Part shown: positions 21,536-30,914 of the stretch, one piece after another | Layout of the letters: each line of letters starts with the position of its first letter | Numbering within the stretch: position 1 is the stretch's first letter | Assembly (NCBI GenBank): GCA_944322825.1 | Contig: CALUQD010000008.1 | Span: 1 to 46,340, forward strand | From: Candidatus Avelusimicrobium pullicaecorum | Lineage (GTDB): Bacteria; Elusimicrobiota; Elusimicrobia; Elusimicrobiales; Elusimicrobiaceae | DNA: 46,340 bases | Direction of reading: 5' to 3' | Position numbers and translations under genes: made by a program | The notes under the pieces: model-generated | What the model saw: only the letters and a program-made list of their open reading frames with translations | Told to the model about the DNA's origin: nothing | The model's database searches: none

Positions 21536-22990
21536 TTATTCCAAAACGATTTTGTAATCTTCCCACGGCAGCTGCGGATCTGCCTGGATTTTGAGCGTGC
21601 GGTGGATATTCTGCTCGATATCTTCCTGGCGGTTTTTAATGGCTTCCGCCAGCACCGGGTGCAGCACCACGCGCAAATTGCCGCCGGGGCGGCCGCTGGT
21701 TAAATCATAAATTTCGCGCTGGATTTTGATGCGCATACTCTCGGCCGAAAGCACGCGGCCGGAACCGTGGCACTGGGGGCATTCTTCGCTGATAAAGCTG
21801 CCCGTGCTGGCACGTTTGCGTTCGCGGGTCATTTCCACCAGGCCCAGGCGCGTAATGGGCAGAATGCGGATTTTGGCGCGGTCGCCGTGGACGGCTTGCG
21901 CCAAGGCTTCCACCACGCGGTGGCGGCTGGAGGCTTTGCGCATATCAATAAAGTCAATAACGATAATCCCCCCGATGTTGCGCAGACGCAGCTGGTGGGC
22001 GATTTCGTTGGCGGCTTCGATGTTGGTTTGGGTAACGGTTTCTTCCTGCGATTTGTTGCCCGTAAATTTACCCGTGTTCACGTCAATGGCGCACAAGGAT
22101 TCGGCTTCCTGGATGATGATGCTGCCGCCGTTGGGCAAAGGCAGTTTGGTTTTGCGCAGGTTGTCGATTTCCGTTTCAATGTTGTAGGCCTCAAAAATCG
22201 GCGTTTTGCCTTTGTAGAGTTTCACGCGGTCAGCCAAATCGGGCGAGTTCTTTTCCACAAAGTCCAGCACGCGTTCGTAATCTTTTTTGCTGTCGAGCAG
22301 ATAGACTTTGGCGTTTTCGGACAGTACATCCCGCGCTACCTGCAGCACGGCGTCCATATCTTCGTGCAGCAGTTTGGGCGCACGGGAGGCTTCAAATTTT
22401 TTAACGATGGACTGCCACTGGCGGTAGAGGTATTTTACTTCGCGTTCCAGTTCGTCTTTGGTAGCTTCTTCGGCTTCCGTGCGCACAATACACCCCATCC
22501 CATCCAAGTGCTTGGCGGCCAAGTCCTGCATAATTTCGTTGAGTTTATGGCGCGCTTCGGAATCTTCGATGTTTTTAGAAACACCCACAAAACTTTGGTG
22601 CGGCGTCAGCACCAGGTAGCGGCCGGGCAGAGTGACGTCCATCGTCACCTTCATCCCTTTGGTGCTGATGGCGTCTTTGACGACCTGCACCATCACTTCC
22701 TGGCCTTTGTGGAGTACTTTGTCGATGTTCTTTTTATCGCCGCCTAATACATCGGAAATATACAAATAGGCGTTCTTTTCGTAGCCGATGTTCAAAAACG
22801 CGCTCGAAATGCCCGGCAGCACGTTTTCCACGATGCCTTTGTAGATGTTGCCTACAATGTTGAGCGAACCGCGGCGTTCCCAAATCAGCTCGTTGACGCG
22901 TTCATCTTCCAAAATGGCGATGCGCGTTTCTTCAAAAGACGTATTCACCAATACTTCTACGGTGGGTTGCCCTTCTAAATTTTTACTCAT
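21536..22990 (-). CDS. rng: Ribonuclease G/E family endoribonuclease
   Basis: 484 aa, near RNase G length (no RNase E C-terminal scaffold). An S1 domain lies at about 35-120 (VGNIYKGIVENVLPGISSAFLNIGYEKNAYLY). Catalytic aspartates lie in LCAIDVNTGKFTG and IIVIDFIDM, and the zinc-link motif is ECPQCHGSG. It processes 16S rRNA 5' ends and degrades mRNA in the cytosol. ATG 22990 is preferred; TTG 6 nt upstream is possible. It lies after DUF2344, a neighbour pairing also known from Clostridia. Confidence 0.93.
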   Translation of the reverse strand: MSKNLEGQPTVEVLVNTSFEETRIAILEDERVNELIWERRGSLNIVGNIYKGIVENVLPGISSAFLNIGYEKNAYLYISDVLGGDKKNIDKVLHKGQEVMVQVVKDAISTKGMKVTMDVTLPGRYLVLTPHQSFVGVSKNIEDSEARHKLNEIMQDLAAKHLDGMGCIVRTEAEEATKDELEREVKYLYRQWQSIVKKFEASRAPKLLHEDMDAVLQVARDVLSENAKVYLLDSKKDYERVLDFVEKNSPDLADRVKLYKGKTPIFEAYNIETEIDNLRKTKLPLPNGGSIIIQEAESLCAIDVNTGKFTGNKSQEETVTQTNIEAANEIAHQLRLRNIGGIIVIDFIDMRKASSRHRVVEALAQAVHGDRAKIRILPITRLGLVEMTRERKRASTGSFISEECPQCHGSGRVLSAESMRIKIQREIYDLTSGRPGGNLRVVLHPVLAEAIKNRQEDIEQNIHRTLKIQADPQLPWEDYKIVLE

Positions 22991-23024
22991 ATCCAAATTC
23001 CTCTCTCCCCGGCTGGGGTTAAAA

Positions 23025-23720
23025 TTAAATCAAATGGAGCGCTCCGGCTCCGTCCTGCCAAAAAAGTCCTTCTCGGACAAACGCAAAATCTTCCAACAGG
23101 GCCGCATCCGGCTGAGCGGGGATTTCCACCCCCAGCCACGCGGCTACCAGCTGCTGCGGATGTATCCATTTTCCCTCCACGCACGCCACAGTTAAACATA
23201 AGATGCGCGGGGAAAGCGTCTGGACTTCCCGCACAAACGGTTTGGCGTTTTGCGTAAACGTCAGACCGTTTTCCGCCCGCTGGACAACTTCCACACGGTC
23301 GGCATTAAAAAAAGTTTCCGCCGGCTGGGCCGGAGTGTAGGAAGCAAAATCCCCCTCTACGCGGTACCGGGCCGCTGCGGCCAGGTTCTGCACCGACGGC
23401 AACGCATACGGCACCCGCTGTACGCTTAATAATTGTATACCTGCCGGAGCGGATTTCTCCAACGCCGGGCGCACTTCATCGGCGGGGCGCGGCTCGGTCA
23501 AATAAACATCCAAGTACTCCCGCTCGGCTTGCTGCCCTTTGGCCGGGGCCGGCCCATACGCCAGCCGGGGCCAGTTCGGGTTTACTTTGGCTTTTTCAAA
23601 CGGCAAGCCGCTTGCCAGCACCATTTTCCGTACGGCGTTAAAAATAAAAGGCGTACCCGCGGTATTTTGAGGCCCGCGGAACACTATACGCATTTTATAA
23701 ATTTTTGGCGCGTTTATCAT
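23025..23720 (-). CDS. DUF2344 / TIGR03936-family protein
   Basis: 231 aa. The N-terminal KMRIVFRGPQNTAGTPFIFNAVRKMVLASGLPFEKAKVNPNWPRLAYGPAP matches the radical-SAM-linked family (usually Y-R-I-x-F-x-K...G-x-x-x-F-x-P), with low conservation in the second half. Such proteins often lie next to or fused with a B12-binding radical SAM protein and Rne/Rng. Here rng follows, but the radical SAM gene is absent and RodA precedes. It is cytosolic; the role is probably tRNA/rRNA-related, unknown. ATG 23720 is used, 4 nt after the rodA stop. Confidence 0.7.
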   Translation of the reverse strand: MINAPKIYKMRIVFRGPQNTAGTPFIFNAVRKMVLASGLPFEKAKVNPNWPRLAYGPAPAKGQQAEREYLDVYLTEPRPADEVRPALEKSAPAGIQLLSVQRVPYALPSVQNLAAAARYRVEGDFASYTPAQPAETFFNADRVEVVQRAENGLTFTQNAKPFVREVQTLSPRILCLTVACVEGKWIHPQQLVAAWLGVEIPAQPDAALLEDFAFVREGLFWQDGAGALHLI

Positions 23721-23724
23721 CTTT

Positions 23725-25068
23725 TTATGCCCGAATGCGGCGGGCGTACACGGACTGCACCACCCCCAGCGCCCATAAACTGGCCACCAGGTTGGACCCG
23801 CCATACGAAATAAACGGCAGCGGAATGCCCGCCACCGGCACGATGCCGATAAGCATCCCAAAATTTACCAGCATATAGGTAAAAAACATCCCAAATATGC
23901 CCGAACAGACCAAATAGCCATATCGGTCGCTGGCGCTGTATGCCACCACAATCGTTCGCCATAAAATCAGCAAATAAAGCCCCAGCACCAACAGCGTGCC
24001 CCACAGGCCAAGTTCTTCCCCCACCACAGCCAAAATAAAATCGGTATGCTTTTCGGGCACGAACCCCAGGCGCGACTGCGTGCCGGAAAAGAGCCCCGTG
24101 CCCCAAATTCCCCCTGCGCCCATAGCAATCTGCGCTTGGAGCACGTTATACCCGGCGCCCTGCGGGTCGGACCGCGGCGCCAAAAACGTTTCCACGCGTT
24201 TGCGCTGGTGCGGCTTCATTTGATGGTCCACAAAAATACCGCCAAAAAGCCCCGCCAACACCACCAAGGTAGCCAGCACAAAGTAAAACGACGGCAGGAA
24301 AATACGCAGCTGTTTAAAAAACCACCACGCCAGGTAGCCGCCCAATATCACCAGTACGGAAAACCCCGCCATATACCACGGGCTGTGCGCCAGCTGATAA
24401 AACGCGTTTACAATCCAATAATCCAGCAGTTCCGGGTGAAGATAGATGTATGTCCACGTAACGGTAAAAAACCCCGCCACGCCCGCAAAAAGGCCAATTA
24501 ACCCCAGGTAAAACACATTTACCCCGGTACAGAAAAGCAATACCAAAATGGCCGGGAACGTAACCACTACGGAAGAAAAGTCCGGCTGCATCATAATCAG
24601 CCCGAAAATCGGCACCAACAGCGCGCCTAATCCAAACAAGCTGGAAACATCCCGTATGCGCTGGCCGCGGCGGTCCAAATACGCGGCCGCCACCAAAATC
24701 GTACATACGCGGCAGATTTCGGACGGCTGCATCGAAAAAAACGGCAGCACAAACCACGACCGGCTCCCGCGCTGATAGGACCCAAATAATAACACCCCTA
24801 TCAAAAGCGCCAAAATAAAACCGTAGAGGTATTTCCATTGTTCGTCAAAAATCTGATAATTAAAGCTCCATCCCACAAAAAACGCCACCGCTCCAATCGG
24901 CAGCGCCACCAAATGGGTGCGCACCACCGAGTTGGACCACGACAGGCTGTTAACGGCCGACATTACGCACAAAGCGCCTAACACGACCAATCCAATCATT
25001 GCCCCAAACAGCACATAATCCAGCCGACTGCGGCCGGAAGGGCGGCTAAAATTCCGAAAGGCTGCCAT
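23725..25068 (-). CDS. rodA: Rod-shape peptidoglycan glycosyltransferase RodA (SEDS)
   Basis: 447 aa, about ten membrane segments. SEDS signatures are present: GSRSWFVLPFFSMQPSEICR, DQMKPHQRKRVETFL region with the QAQIAMGAGGIWGTGLF motif, and PVAGIPLPFISYGGSNL near the C-terminus. It polymerises lipid II for lateral wall growth with PBP2 (mrdA), whose gene overlaps by 23 nt. Length is slightly above E. coli RodA (370 aa) because of a longer extracytoplasmic loop. It ends 4 nt before DUF2344. Confidence 0.92.
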   Translation of the reverse strand: MAAFRNFSRPSGRSRLDYVLFGAMIGLVVLGALCVMSAVNSLSWSNSVVRTHLVALPIGAVAFFVGWSFNYQIFDEQWKYLYGFILALLIGVLLFGSYQRGSRSWFVLPFFSMQPSEICRVCTILVAAAYLDRRGQRIRDVSSLFGLGALLVPIFGLIMMQPDFSSVVVTFPAILVLLFCTGVNVFYLGLIGLFAGVAGFFTVTWTYIYLHPELLDYWIVNAFYQLAHSPWYMAGFSVLVILGGYLAWWFFKQLRIFLPSFYFVLATLVVLAGLFGGIFVDHQMKPHQRKRVETFLAPRSDPQGAGYNVLQAQIAMGAGGIWGTGLFSGTQSRLGFVPEKHTDFILAVVGEELGLWGTLLVLGLYLLILWRTIVVAYSASDRYGYLVCSGIFGMFFTYMLVNFGMLIGIVPVAGIPLPFISYGGSNLVASLWALGVVQSVYARRIRA

Positions 25069-26908
25069 TTTCTTCTCCTGGCGTTAAAAGTTCCTGGTAA
25101 TCTTCTTCGCTCCGGGCGGGCGCCTGCGGCGCGGCCGGCTTGGGAGCAGGTTTATCCAAATCAAAATACGCTTCCAACATCGAGCGGGCAATCGGCCCGG
25201 CGGCCGAACTGCCGCCTTCGCCAAATTCCACAAACACCGCTAAAGCAATGGTGGGTTCTTCCCCTTCTTTCCCGGCAAAGGCCATAAACCAACCGTGGTC
25301 CTCCCCGTGCGGATTCTGCGCCGTACCGGTTTTGCCGTATACATCCAACCCTTTAATCCATACCCGGCCGGCCGTGCCGCCTTCTACGGTATGCTTGAGC
25401 GCTTTGAATAACAAATCGTACGTTTCGGGTTTTAATTCGGCTTTTTGCAAAATTTCCGTTTTGCCCACAACCTCTGTTTTACCCGTTTGGTTGCTGACGA
25501 TTTTTTCCACATAATACGGCCGATATACATTGCCGCGGCTGGCTACGGCTGCCGCAAACTGCGCCATTTTCAGCGGCGTAAACAACAATTCACCCTGGCC
25601 GATGGACAAATTCAGCGTATCGCCGATAAACCAATAGGCTTTGTTACGGGCGCGGCGGGTGGGACCGTAGAGGTTGCCGGCTTTTTCGCCGGGCAAATCA
25701 ATGCCGGTCTGGCGGCCAATCATAAATTCTCGTTCTACCCGTTCAATGGCGGCGGAACCCGTCTGTGCGGCTACTTGATAGAAGTACACGTCGCACGAAT
25801 GGCTCATCCCGTCAAACAAATCCACCGGACCGTGCTTCCCCCAACATCTAAACACGCGCGGGCCGGAATCATAAAACCCCGGGCAATTGATTTTTTTGTT
25901 TACGTCCAAATGGCCGTATTCCAGCGCGGCGGCCGCGGTGATGATTTTGAATGTAGAGGCCGGCGGATAGATGCCTTGTATGGCCAGGTTGTATTCGTTA
26001 ATTTTTTTAGACTGCTTGGGGTTTTCTTCGTCGCTGTACGGCACGAAGATATTGGGGTCGTACGCGGGCGCGCTGGCCATCGCCAACACTGCGCCGGTAC
26101 GCGGGTCGAGCGCCACGGCCGCGCCGCGGCCGGTCTTGGAATTTTTGAGGCCTTCTTCGGCCGCTTGCTGGAGCTTAAAATCCAACGTCAAATACACATC
26201 GCTTCCCGCGGACCATTTTTTGTCTTGGATGATGCTTTTCACGCGGCCGCGGTAGTCCACTTCCAGGTACACGCCGCCATCGGTTCCTTTGAGTTCTTTT
26301 TCAAACTTTTTCTCAATTCCGTTCTTGCCGATTTTAGAGGTCAGCCGGTACCCCAGCCGCGGGTCGCGGTTGCGCCATTCGCGGTCGTCCATACTGCCGA
26401 TATATCCCAGTAAATGGCTGGCAAACCCGCCGTAGGGATAGCTGCGTTTGGTTTCTTCAATCAAATATACGCCCGGGTAATAAAGTTGCAATTCCTGCAA
26501 GGAAACCGTGCTTTTGGTGGATAAATTTTCCGCCAGCAAAACGGCCTTGCCCGTTTTGGCGCCTTCGGCCAGCTTGTCCAACACCGCTTGTGGGTCCATT
26601 TTCAAGCGCGGGGCAAAGTCGCGCGCTAACTGTTCTAAATAGGCGGGGTCCTGGTTTCCGCCCAGATAATAAAAGCTAAAGGAAGGTGCGTTGGTAGCTA
26701 CGGCCACGCCGTCTGCCGTAAACACACGGCCGCGCGGCGCCGTTTGATAAATAATCTGCGTACGGTTCCGTTCCGCCATTTCCAAATAGGCGTGATGACG
26801 GAGTACTTGGATGTCCACCAGCCGCAGGGCAATCACCCCGCCGGCCACCGCCGCCAGTACCATCATCAATTTTAAACGCGCATTAAAAAAAATCTTGGTA
26901 ACGGCCAT
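25046..26908 (-). CDS. mrdA: Penicillin-binding protein 2 (elongasome transpeptidase)
   Basis: 620 aa. An N-terminal membrane anchor (about 12-32), a PBP dimerisation domain (RGRVFTADGVAVA, then IEKKFEKELKGTDGG), and a transpeptidase domain with active-site STFK near residue 317, SHSCD near 369 and KTGTAQ near 526. It cross-links peptidoglycan during elongation with RodA, MreB, MreC and MreD. A 23-nt overlap with rodA implies coupled translation. It is 11 nt downstream of mreD. Confidence 0.95.
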   Translation of the reverse strand: MAVTKIFFNARLKLMMVLAAVAGGVIALRLVDIQVLRHHAYLEMAERNRTQIIYQTAPRGRVFTADGVAVATNAPSFSFYYLGGNQDPAYLEQLARDFAPRLKMDPQAVLDKLAEGAKTGKAVLLAENLSTKSTVSLQELQLYYPGVYLIEETKRSYPYGGFASHLLGYIGSMDDREWRNRDPRLGYRLTSKIGKNGIEKKFEKELKGTDGGVYLEVDYRGRVKSIIQDKKWSAGSDVYLTLDFKLQQAAEEGLKNSKTGRGAAVALDPRTGAVLAMASAPAYDPNIFVPYSDEENPKQSKKINEYNLAIQGIYPPASTFKIITAAAALEYGHLDVNKKINCPGFYDSGPRVFRCWGKHGPVDLFDGMSHSCDVYFYQVAAQTGSAAIERVEREFMIGRQTGIDLPGEKAGNLYGPTRRARNKAYWFIGDTLNLSIGQGELLFTPLKMAQFAAAVASRGNVYRPYYVEKIVSNQTGKTEVVGKTEILQKAELKPETYDLLFKALKHTVEGGTAGRVWIKGLDVYGKTGTAQNPHGEDHGWFMAFAGKEGEEPTIALAVFVEFGEGGSSAAGPIARSMLEAYFDLDKPAPKPAAPQAPARSEEDYQELLTPGEENGSLSEF

Positions 26909-26919
26909 TCACAACGCCC

Positions 26920-27414
26920 CTATACCTGCCGGCTTAAAACACATTTCCCCATCACCCGGCGGACCGCCCAAAAAACGACCGGAGCAAACAGGGCCGTCAC
27001 AACTGAACCGCCCAGCAAGCTCCAAAACCCAGGCCACATATCGGTAGACGCAAACCACCAAAACAGCAGGCTGTTAAGCACCCCGCCCAAGAAAGTAAGG
27101 CCAAAAACCGTCACCATCTGGGGCGGAATGGCGTCAAAATCAAATCGGCCGGACAAATCATACACCACACACGCGGCCACCGTAAAGGTAAACGCGTTGT
27201 TGCCAAATAATTTCGTGCCAAAAAAATCCAAAAACAACCCGCAGAGGAAAGCCATCGGATACCCGCAAGCCGGCTTTAACACCGCACAAAATGCCGCTGC
27301 AAAGGCCAAAATCATATTGACGCTAAGCCCCCAGTACGAAAAAATGGACGCAAAAGCCCAATGCACAATGGTGGCCAAAACAAATAAGAAAACCAGTTTA
27401 ACCGCACTCCACAT
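26920..27414 (-). CDS. mreD: Rod-shape determining protein MreD
   Basis: 164 aa with five predicted membrane helices and no strong sequence motif. The assignment rests on topology, size and position between mreC and mrdA. ATG 27414 begins one base after the mreC stop (TAATATG) with GGGGG upstream, better than an in-frame extension into mreC. It is the inner-membrane link of the elongasome. Confidence 0.85.
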   Translation of the reverse strand: MWSAVKLVFLFVLATIVHWAFASIFSYWGLSVNMILAFAAAFCAVLKPACGYPMAFLCGLFLDFFGTKLFGNNAFTFTVAACVVYDLSGRFDFDAIPPQMVTVFGLTFLGGVLNSLLFWWFASTDMWPGFWSLLGGSVVTALFAPVVFWAVRRVMGKCVLSRQV

Positions 27415-27415
27415 A

Positions 27416-28276
27416 TTATTCTCTGCCCCCATTTCCCAAAATGACAAACACTTCTTTTACCGCCGAGGAATGCACCTGCGGCTCCACATTGACCGTAAGG
27501 GCCGTTTGGAAGCTCTCGTCTTCCCGCACACCGCTGACTTCGCCCACCAAAATCCCCGCCGGGAAAATGCTGCTCGTGGCGGCCGTGAACACTTTGTCGC
27601 CTTTTTCCACGTGCGTCAAAAGCGGAATGTATTTAATCCGCACCGGGCGCATTCCGCTGCCTACCAGCAGCCCCTCTTCCTGCCCGCGTTCCAAATACAC
27701 CGCGGCCGAAAAATCCTCATCCCGTACCAACAATACCTTGGCGGTGTTTTCCGTCACTTCCACCACCACGCCGGCCAGGCCCTCTTTGCCGGCCTCCATC
27801 GAAATTACCGCACTGCGTTCCCGGATGCCGTCGCGGCTGCCTTTATCGATAATAACCGTGTTCCACTGGGTGGGCTCGCGGTAGGCCACTTTAGCCCATA
27901 CCCCCGTCCAGCGACGGGCCGGACGAAGCTGCAAAATTTCCGTCAAGCGTCCGTTTTCATCCAGGATGGATTCCGCTTGCGAAGCCAGCAGTTTGGTCAT
28001 TTCAATTTCCTGCTTTAACGCGCGGTTTTCCCGGTGCGCGTCCAAGAGTTCCCGCACCGTCTGGCTTACGTCTTCGGCATATTTGGCCGTGCCGTGCGCT
28101 AAACGCACTTGCGGAATAAACACATAAGCAAGCACCGCCTTAACCGAAGATACAAACCCTTCCAGCGGTAAAATCATCAATAAAAAAGAAAGCAACAAAA
28201 ACGATACCGGCAAAATAAACCGCCGTTTGGTACCGGGTTCCGTATGCTTTTTAGGAGATTTTTTACGAGGTAACAT
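27416..28276 (-). CDS. mreC: Rod-shape determining protein MreC
   Basis: 286 aa: a basic cytoplasmic N-terminus, a transmembrane helix at about 19-40, a coiled coil (about 70-100, ENRALKQEIEMTKLLASQAESILDENGRL), then the beta-rich MreC domain with VIIDKGSRDGIRERSAVIS and AGILVGEVSGV. It is a periplasmic scaffold activating PBP2/RodA. There is no clear ribosome-binding site, and a GCGGC-AAAAA-GCCGC hairpin lies 20 nt upstream of the start. A terminator after mreB separates it partly from mreB. Confidence 0.92.
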   Translation of the reverse strand: MLPRKKSPKKHTEPGTKRRFILPVSFLLLSFLLMILPLEGFVSSVKAVLAYVFIPQVRLAHGTAKYAEDVSQTVRELLDAHRENRALKQEIEMTKLLASQAESILDENGRLTEILQLRPARRWTGVWAKVAYREPTQWNTVIIDKGSRDGIRERSAVISMEAGKEGLAGVVVEVTENTAKVLLVRDEDFSAAVYLERGQEEGLLVGSGMRPVRIKYIPLLTHVEKGDKVFTAATSSIFPAGILVGEVSGVREDESFQTALTVNVEPQVHSSAVKEVFVILGNGGRE

Positions 28277-28292
28277 AATTCAAATTCACATT

Positions 28293-28309
28293 TATGCGGC
28301 AAAAAGCCG
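28293..28309 (-). promoter_or_regulatory. Small hairpin in the mreC leader
   Basis: GCGGC-AAAAA-GCCGC lies within about 35 nt of the mreC start. It could influence initiation of mreC, which has no evident Shine-Dalgarno sequence. A clear mreC promoter was not identified in 28310-28429. Confidence 0.35.
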
Positions 28310-28429
28310 CTTCCTTTTATTTTTTCCCGGCAGGCCTTACAACTTTTTCCCCCACCTGCCAATTACTAAACTGGGTATTTTAGCACGCCGGACAAGCTGT
28401 TTTGGCGCGCGCCCTGCACAAAAAACCAA

Positions 28430-28467
28430 AAAGCGGACACGGTCCCCAAAAGAACTGTGTCCGCTTT
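28430..28467 (-). terminator. Terminator after mreB
   Basis: AAAGCGGACAC (28430-28440) pairs with GTGTCCGCTTT (28457-28467) around a 16-nt loop. On the minus strand TTTTTGGTTTTTTG follows. It ends the ribosomal/mreB unit 20 nt after the mreB stop. Confidence 0.85.
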
Positions 28468-28487
28468 AAATTTTTTCGCAGCCTAGG

Positions 28488-29531
28488 CTAGAAAGATTTA
28501 CCGCGGGAGCCGAAGAAACGGGACCCTTTCTCGTTCAGCTGTTCCAAGAATTTGCCCGTACCCAACGCTACGCAGCTAAGCGGGTCCGCCGCGCGGTGGA
28601 CGGGTATATCCGTTTCCTTACGGATAAGCTCGGTAATTCCTCTAAGCAAGCTGCCCCCTCCGGCCACAACCAACCCTCTGTCTACCAGGTCGGCGGCCAA
28701 TTCAGGCGGCGTTTCTTCCAGCGTGCTCTTAATGACGTCAATAATGAGCCGCACCGGTTCCATAAGCGCTTGGCGGATTTCTTCCGAAGTTACCGTCAGC
28801 GTGCGGGGCAACCCTTGCGTCTGGTCGCGCCCTTTTACTTCCATGGATTTTTCTTCTTTCAGCGGATAGACCGAACCTAAATTAATCTTCACTTCTTCCG
28901 CCGTCGTTTCGCCAATGATGAGGTTATATTTTTTGCGGAAATACTGCACGATGCATTCCGTCAGCTCGTCGCCGGCCACATCAATGGACTTGGCCACCAC
29001 CATTCCCCCTAAGGAAATAACGGCCACTTCCGTTGTGCCGCCGCCGATGTCTACAATCATACTGGCGTGCGGTTCCGCAATCGGCAAATCGGCACCCATG
29101 GCCGAAGCCATGGGTTCTTCGATTAAATAGACCTCGCGCGCACCCGCTTGGCGGGCGGCATCGTCTACCGCGCGTCTTTCCACGCCGGTAATATCCGAGG
29201 GAATGCCGATAACAATTCTAGGACGTAACAGACTGCTTCTGCTGTGAACTTTGCGGATAAAGTAGCGAATCATTTCCTGCGTCACTTCAAAATCCGCAAT
29301 CACACCGTTTTTCATCGGGCGGACCGCCACGATGTTGGCAGGGGTTCTGCCAAGCATTTGCTTGGCTTTCGCGCCTACGGCTTTCACTTCGCCGGTTTCT
29401 CTTTCCACGGCCACCACGGACGGTTCGCGCAGGACAATGCCTTTGTCTTTCACATAAATCAAGCAGTTGGCCGTACCCAAATCCATTCCCAGGTCAGAGG
29501 AGAAAAGACCCCCGAGATAGTCTATTACCAT
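28488..29531 (-). CDS. mreB: Rod-shape determining actin homologue MreB
   Basis: 347 aa. Actin/Hsp70 ATPase signatures: [19 protein letters not shown] (phosphate 1), [19 protein letters not shown] (phosphate 2) and [12 protein letters not shown] (adenosine). It forms membrane-bound filaments that direct elongasome synthesis. The start at 29531 is 9 nt after rplQ, with AGGGG upstream, and no promoter fits in the gap, so it should be expressed from the alpha ribosomal operon. Confidence 0.97.
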   Translation of the reverse strand: MVIDYLGGLFSSDLGMDLGTANCLIYVKDKGIVLREPSVVAVERETGEVKAVGAKAKQMLGRTPANIVAVRPMKNGVIADFEVTQEMIRYFIRKVHSRSSLLRPRIVIGIPSDITGVERRAVDDAARQAGAREVYLIEEPMASAMGADLPIAEPHASMIVDIGGGTTEVAVISLGGMVVAKSIDVAGDELTECIVQYFRKKYNLIIGETTAEEVKINLGSVYPLKEEKSMEVKGRDQTQGLPRTLTVTSEEIRQALMEPVRLIIDVIKSTLEETPPELAADLVDRGLVVAGGGSLLRGITELIRKETDIPVHRAADPLSCVALGTGKFLEQLNEKGSRFFGSRGKSF

Positions 29532-29540
29532 AAGCCGCCC

Positions 29541-29885
29541 CTATTCTACCAATTTAACAATGGCCACTTGGGCGTTGTCGCCTTGGCGCAGCCCCGCGCG
29601 GTAAATGCGGCAGAAACCGCCGGCGCGGTTGGCATAGCGGGCAGCCAACACTTCAAACAACTTCTTCAAGGCCGCGGCATCTTTCAAGGTGTCTTTGGCG
29701 GCGCGTTCGTTGTTGGCTTTGGCCAGGGTGATTAACCCTTCCACCACGCGGCGCACTTCTTTGGCTTTGGGCAAGGTGGTCTTCACTTCTTCGTGAAGGA
29801 TAATGCTCGTGGCCATATTGTTGAGCATCGCTTTGCGGTGGGACGCAGTCTTGCCAAGTTTTCTGTATCCGGTATTTTTAATCAT
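29541..29885 (-). CDS. rplQ: 50S ribosomal protein L17
   Basis: 114 aa. The N-terminal RKLGKTASHRKAMLNNMATSIILHEEVKTTLPKAKEVR is diagnostic of L17. It is the last ribosomal gene of the alpha operon, 15 nt after rpoA and followed directly by mreB. The length matches the short bacterial form. Confidence 0.97.
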   Translation of the reverse strand: MIKNTGYRKLGKTASHRKAMLNNMATSIILHEEVKTTLPKAKEVRRVVEGLITLAKANNERAAKDTLKDAAALKKLFEVLAARYANRAGGFCRIYRAGLRQGDNAQVAIVKLVE

Positions 29886-29900
29886 ACTAAAACTTACTCC

Positions 29901-30899
29901 TTAAATTTTCATACCGAGCGAAAGTTTCATCTCGGCAAGTCTTTCTTTGATTTCTTCCATCGATTTGGCGCCGAAGTTTTTAATCATCTTCAAGTCGTCT
30001 TCGGACATTTTCACCAAGTCGCGCACCGTGTTGATGTTTTCGGATTTGAGGCAATTGATGGAGCGCGAAGACAATTCGATAAACTCAATGGACTGGTTGA
30101 GCAATTCATCCTGTTTGGAATTGACATTCGCCCCCGCCACGGAACCCGTCATCGACACCGGTTCTTCCACCGCTTCATCGCTGGTGGTGGCTACGCAGTC
30201 ATCTTCGCCTTCAATCGTGAAAATGTGCAACGAGCTCGACAGCAACACCGCCGCCCGGTGAAGCGCGCGGGCCGGCTGCAAGGTGCCGTCAGTGGTGATT
30301 TCCAAAATCAAGCGGTCATAGTCCGTTTTCTGGCCGACGCGGGCCGGTTCCACATCGTAGTGAACCTTCACAATCGGCGAGAACAGCGCATCCACCGGGA
30401 TAAACCCGGCCGGGCGCTGGATTTTGGCCAAATCTTCGGCCGGCACATAGCCTTTGCCGCGGGAAATTTCAATTTCCATTTCCAGTTTGCCGCCCACTTC
30501 CAAAGTGGCCAGTTCCAGGTCTTTATTGACAATTTCCACGCCGTCGATTTCTTCGATATCCGCCGCCGTAATCACACCCGGTTTAACGGCGTGCAGCTGC
30601 AGATATTCGCGGTTTTTGCCTTCCATTTTCACGCGCAGGCGTTTCAAATTGAGCAAAATGTTGATGACGTCTTCCCGAACGTTCGGAATCGTGCTGAATT
30701 CGTGCACGGCTCCGGCGATTCTGACGGCCGTAACGGCAGCTCCTTCCATACCGGACAGCAAAATCCGGCGCAGCGAGTTGCCCACCGTGTGGCCGTAACC
30801 GCTTTCGTACGGTTCTGCGATAAATTTACCGTAGAAGTCGGACGCGGTTTTTTCTTCCAACTGAATCTTTTGCGGAAGGACTAATTCATTAAAAGCCAT
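29901..30899 (-). CDS. rpoA: RNA polymerase alpha subunit
   Basis: 332 aa. The N-terminal dimerisation domain (EPYESGYGHTVGNSLRRILLSGMEGAAVT) and C-terminal domain (IEFIELSSRSINCLKSENINTVRDLVKMSEDDLKMIKNFGAKSMEEIKERLAEM) are complete. It assembles RNA polymerase, and alpha-CTD binds UP elements. Its position between rpsD and rplQ is the conserved alpha-operon order. Confidence 0.98.
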   Translation of the reverse strand: MAFNELVLPQKIQLEEKTASDFYGKFIAEPYESGYGHTVGNSLRRILLSGMEGAAVTAVRIAGAVHEFSTIPNVREDVINILLNLKRLRVKMEGKNREYLQLHAVKPGVITAADIEEIDGVEIVNKDLELATLEVGGKLEMEIEISRGKGYVPAEDLAKIQRPAGFIPVDALFSPIVKVHYDVEPARVGQKTDYDRLILEITTDGTLQPARALHRAAVLLSSSLHIFTIEGEDDCVATTSDEAVEEPVSMTGSVAGANVNSKQDELLNQSIEFIELSSRSINCLKSENINTVRDLVKMSEDDLKMIKNFGAKSMEEIKERLAEMKLSLGMKI

Positions 30900-30914
30900 T
30901 GCAAATCCTCCAAA

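Noticed and set aside
25445..26413. Plus-strand open frame (322 codons) opposite mrdA
   Set aside because: Shadow of PBP2; composition is implausible and the real gene has all its active-site motifs.
29793..30884. Plus-strand open frame (363 codons) opposite rpoA
   Set aside because: Antisense shadow of rpoA, rich in His, Phe and Arg, with no supporting signals.
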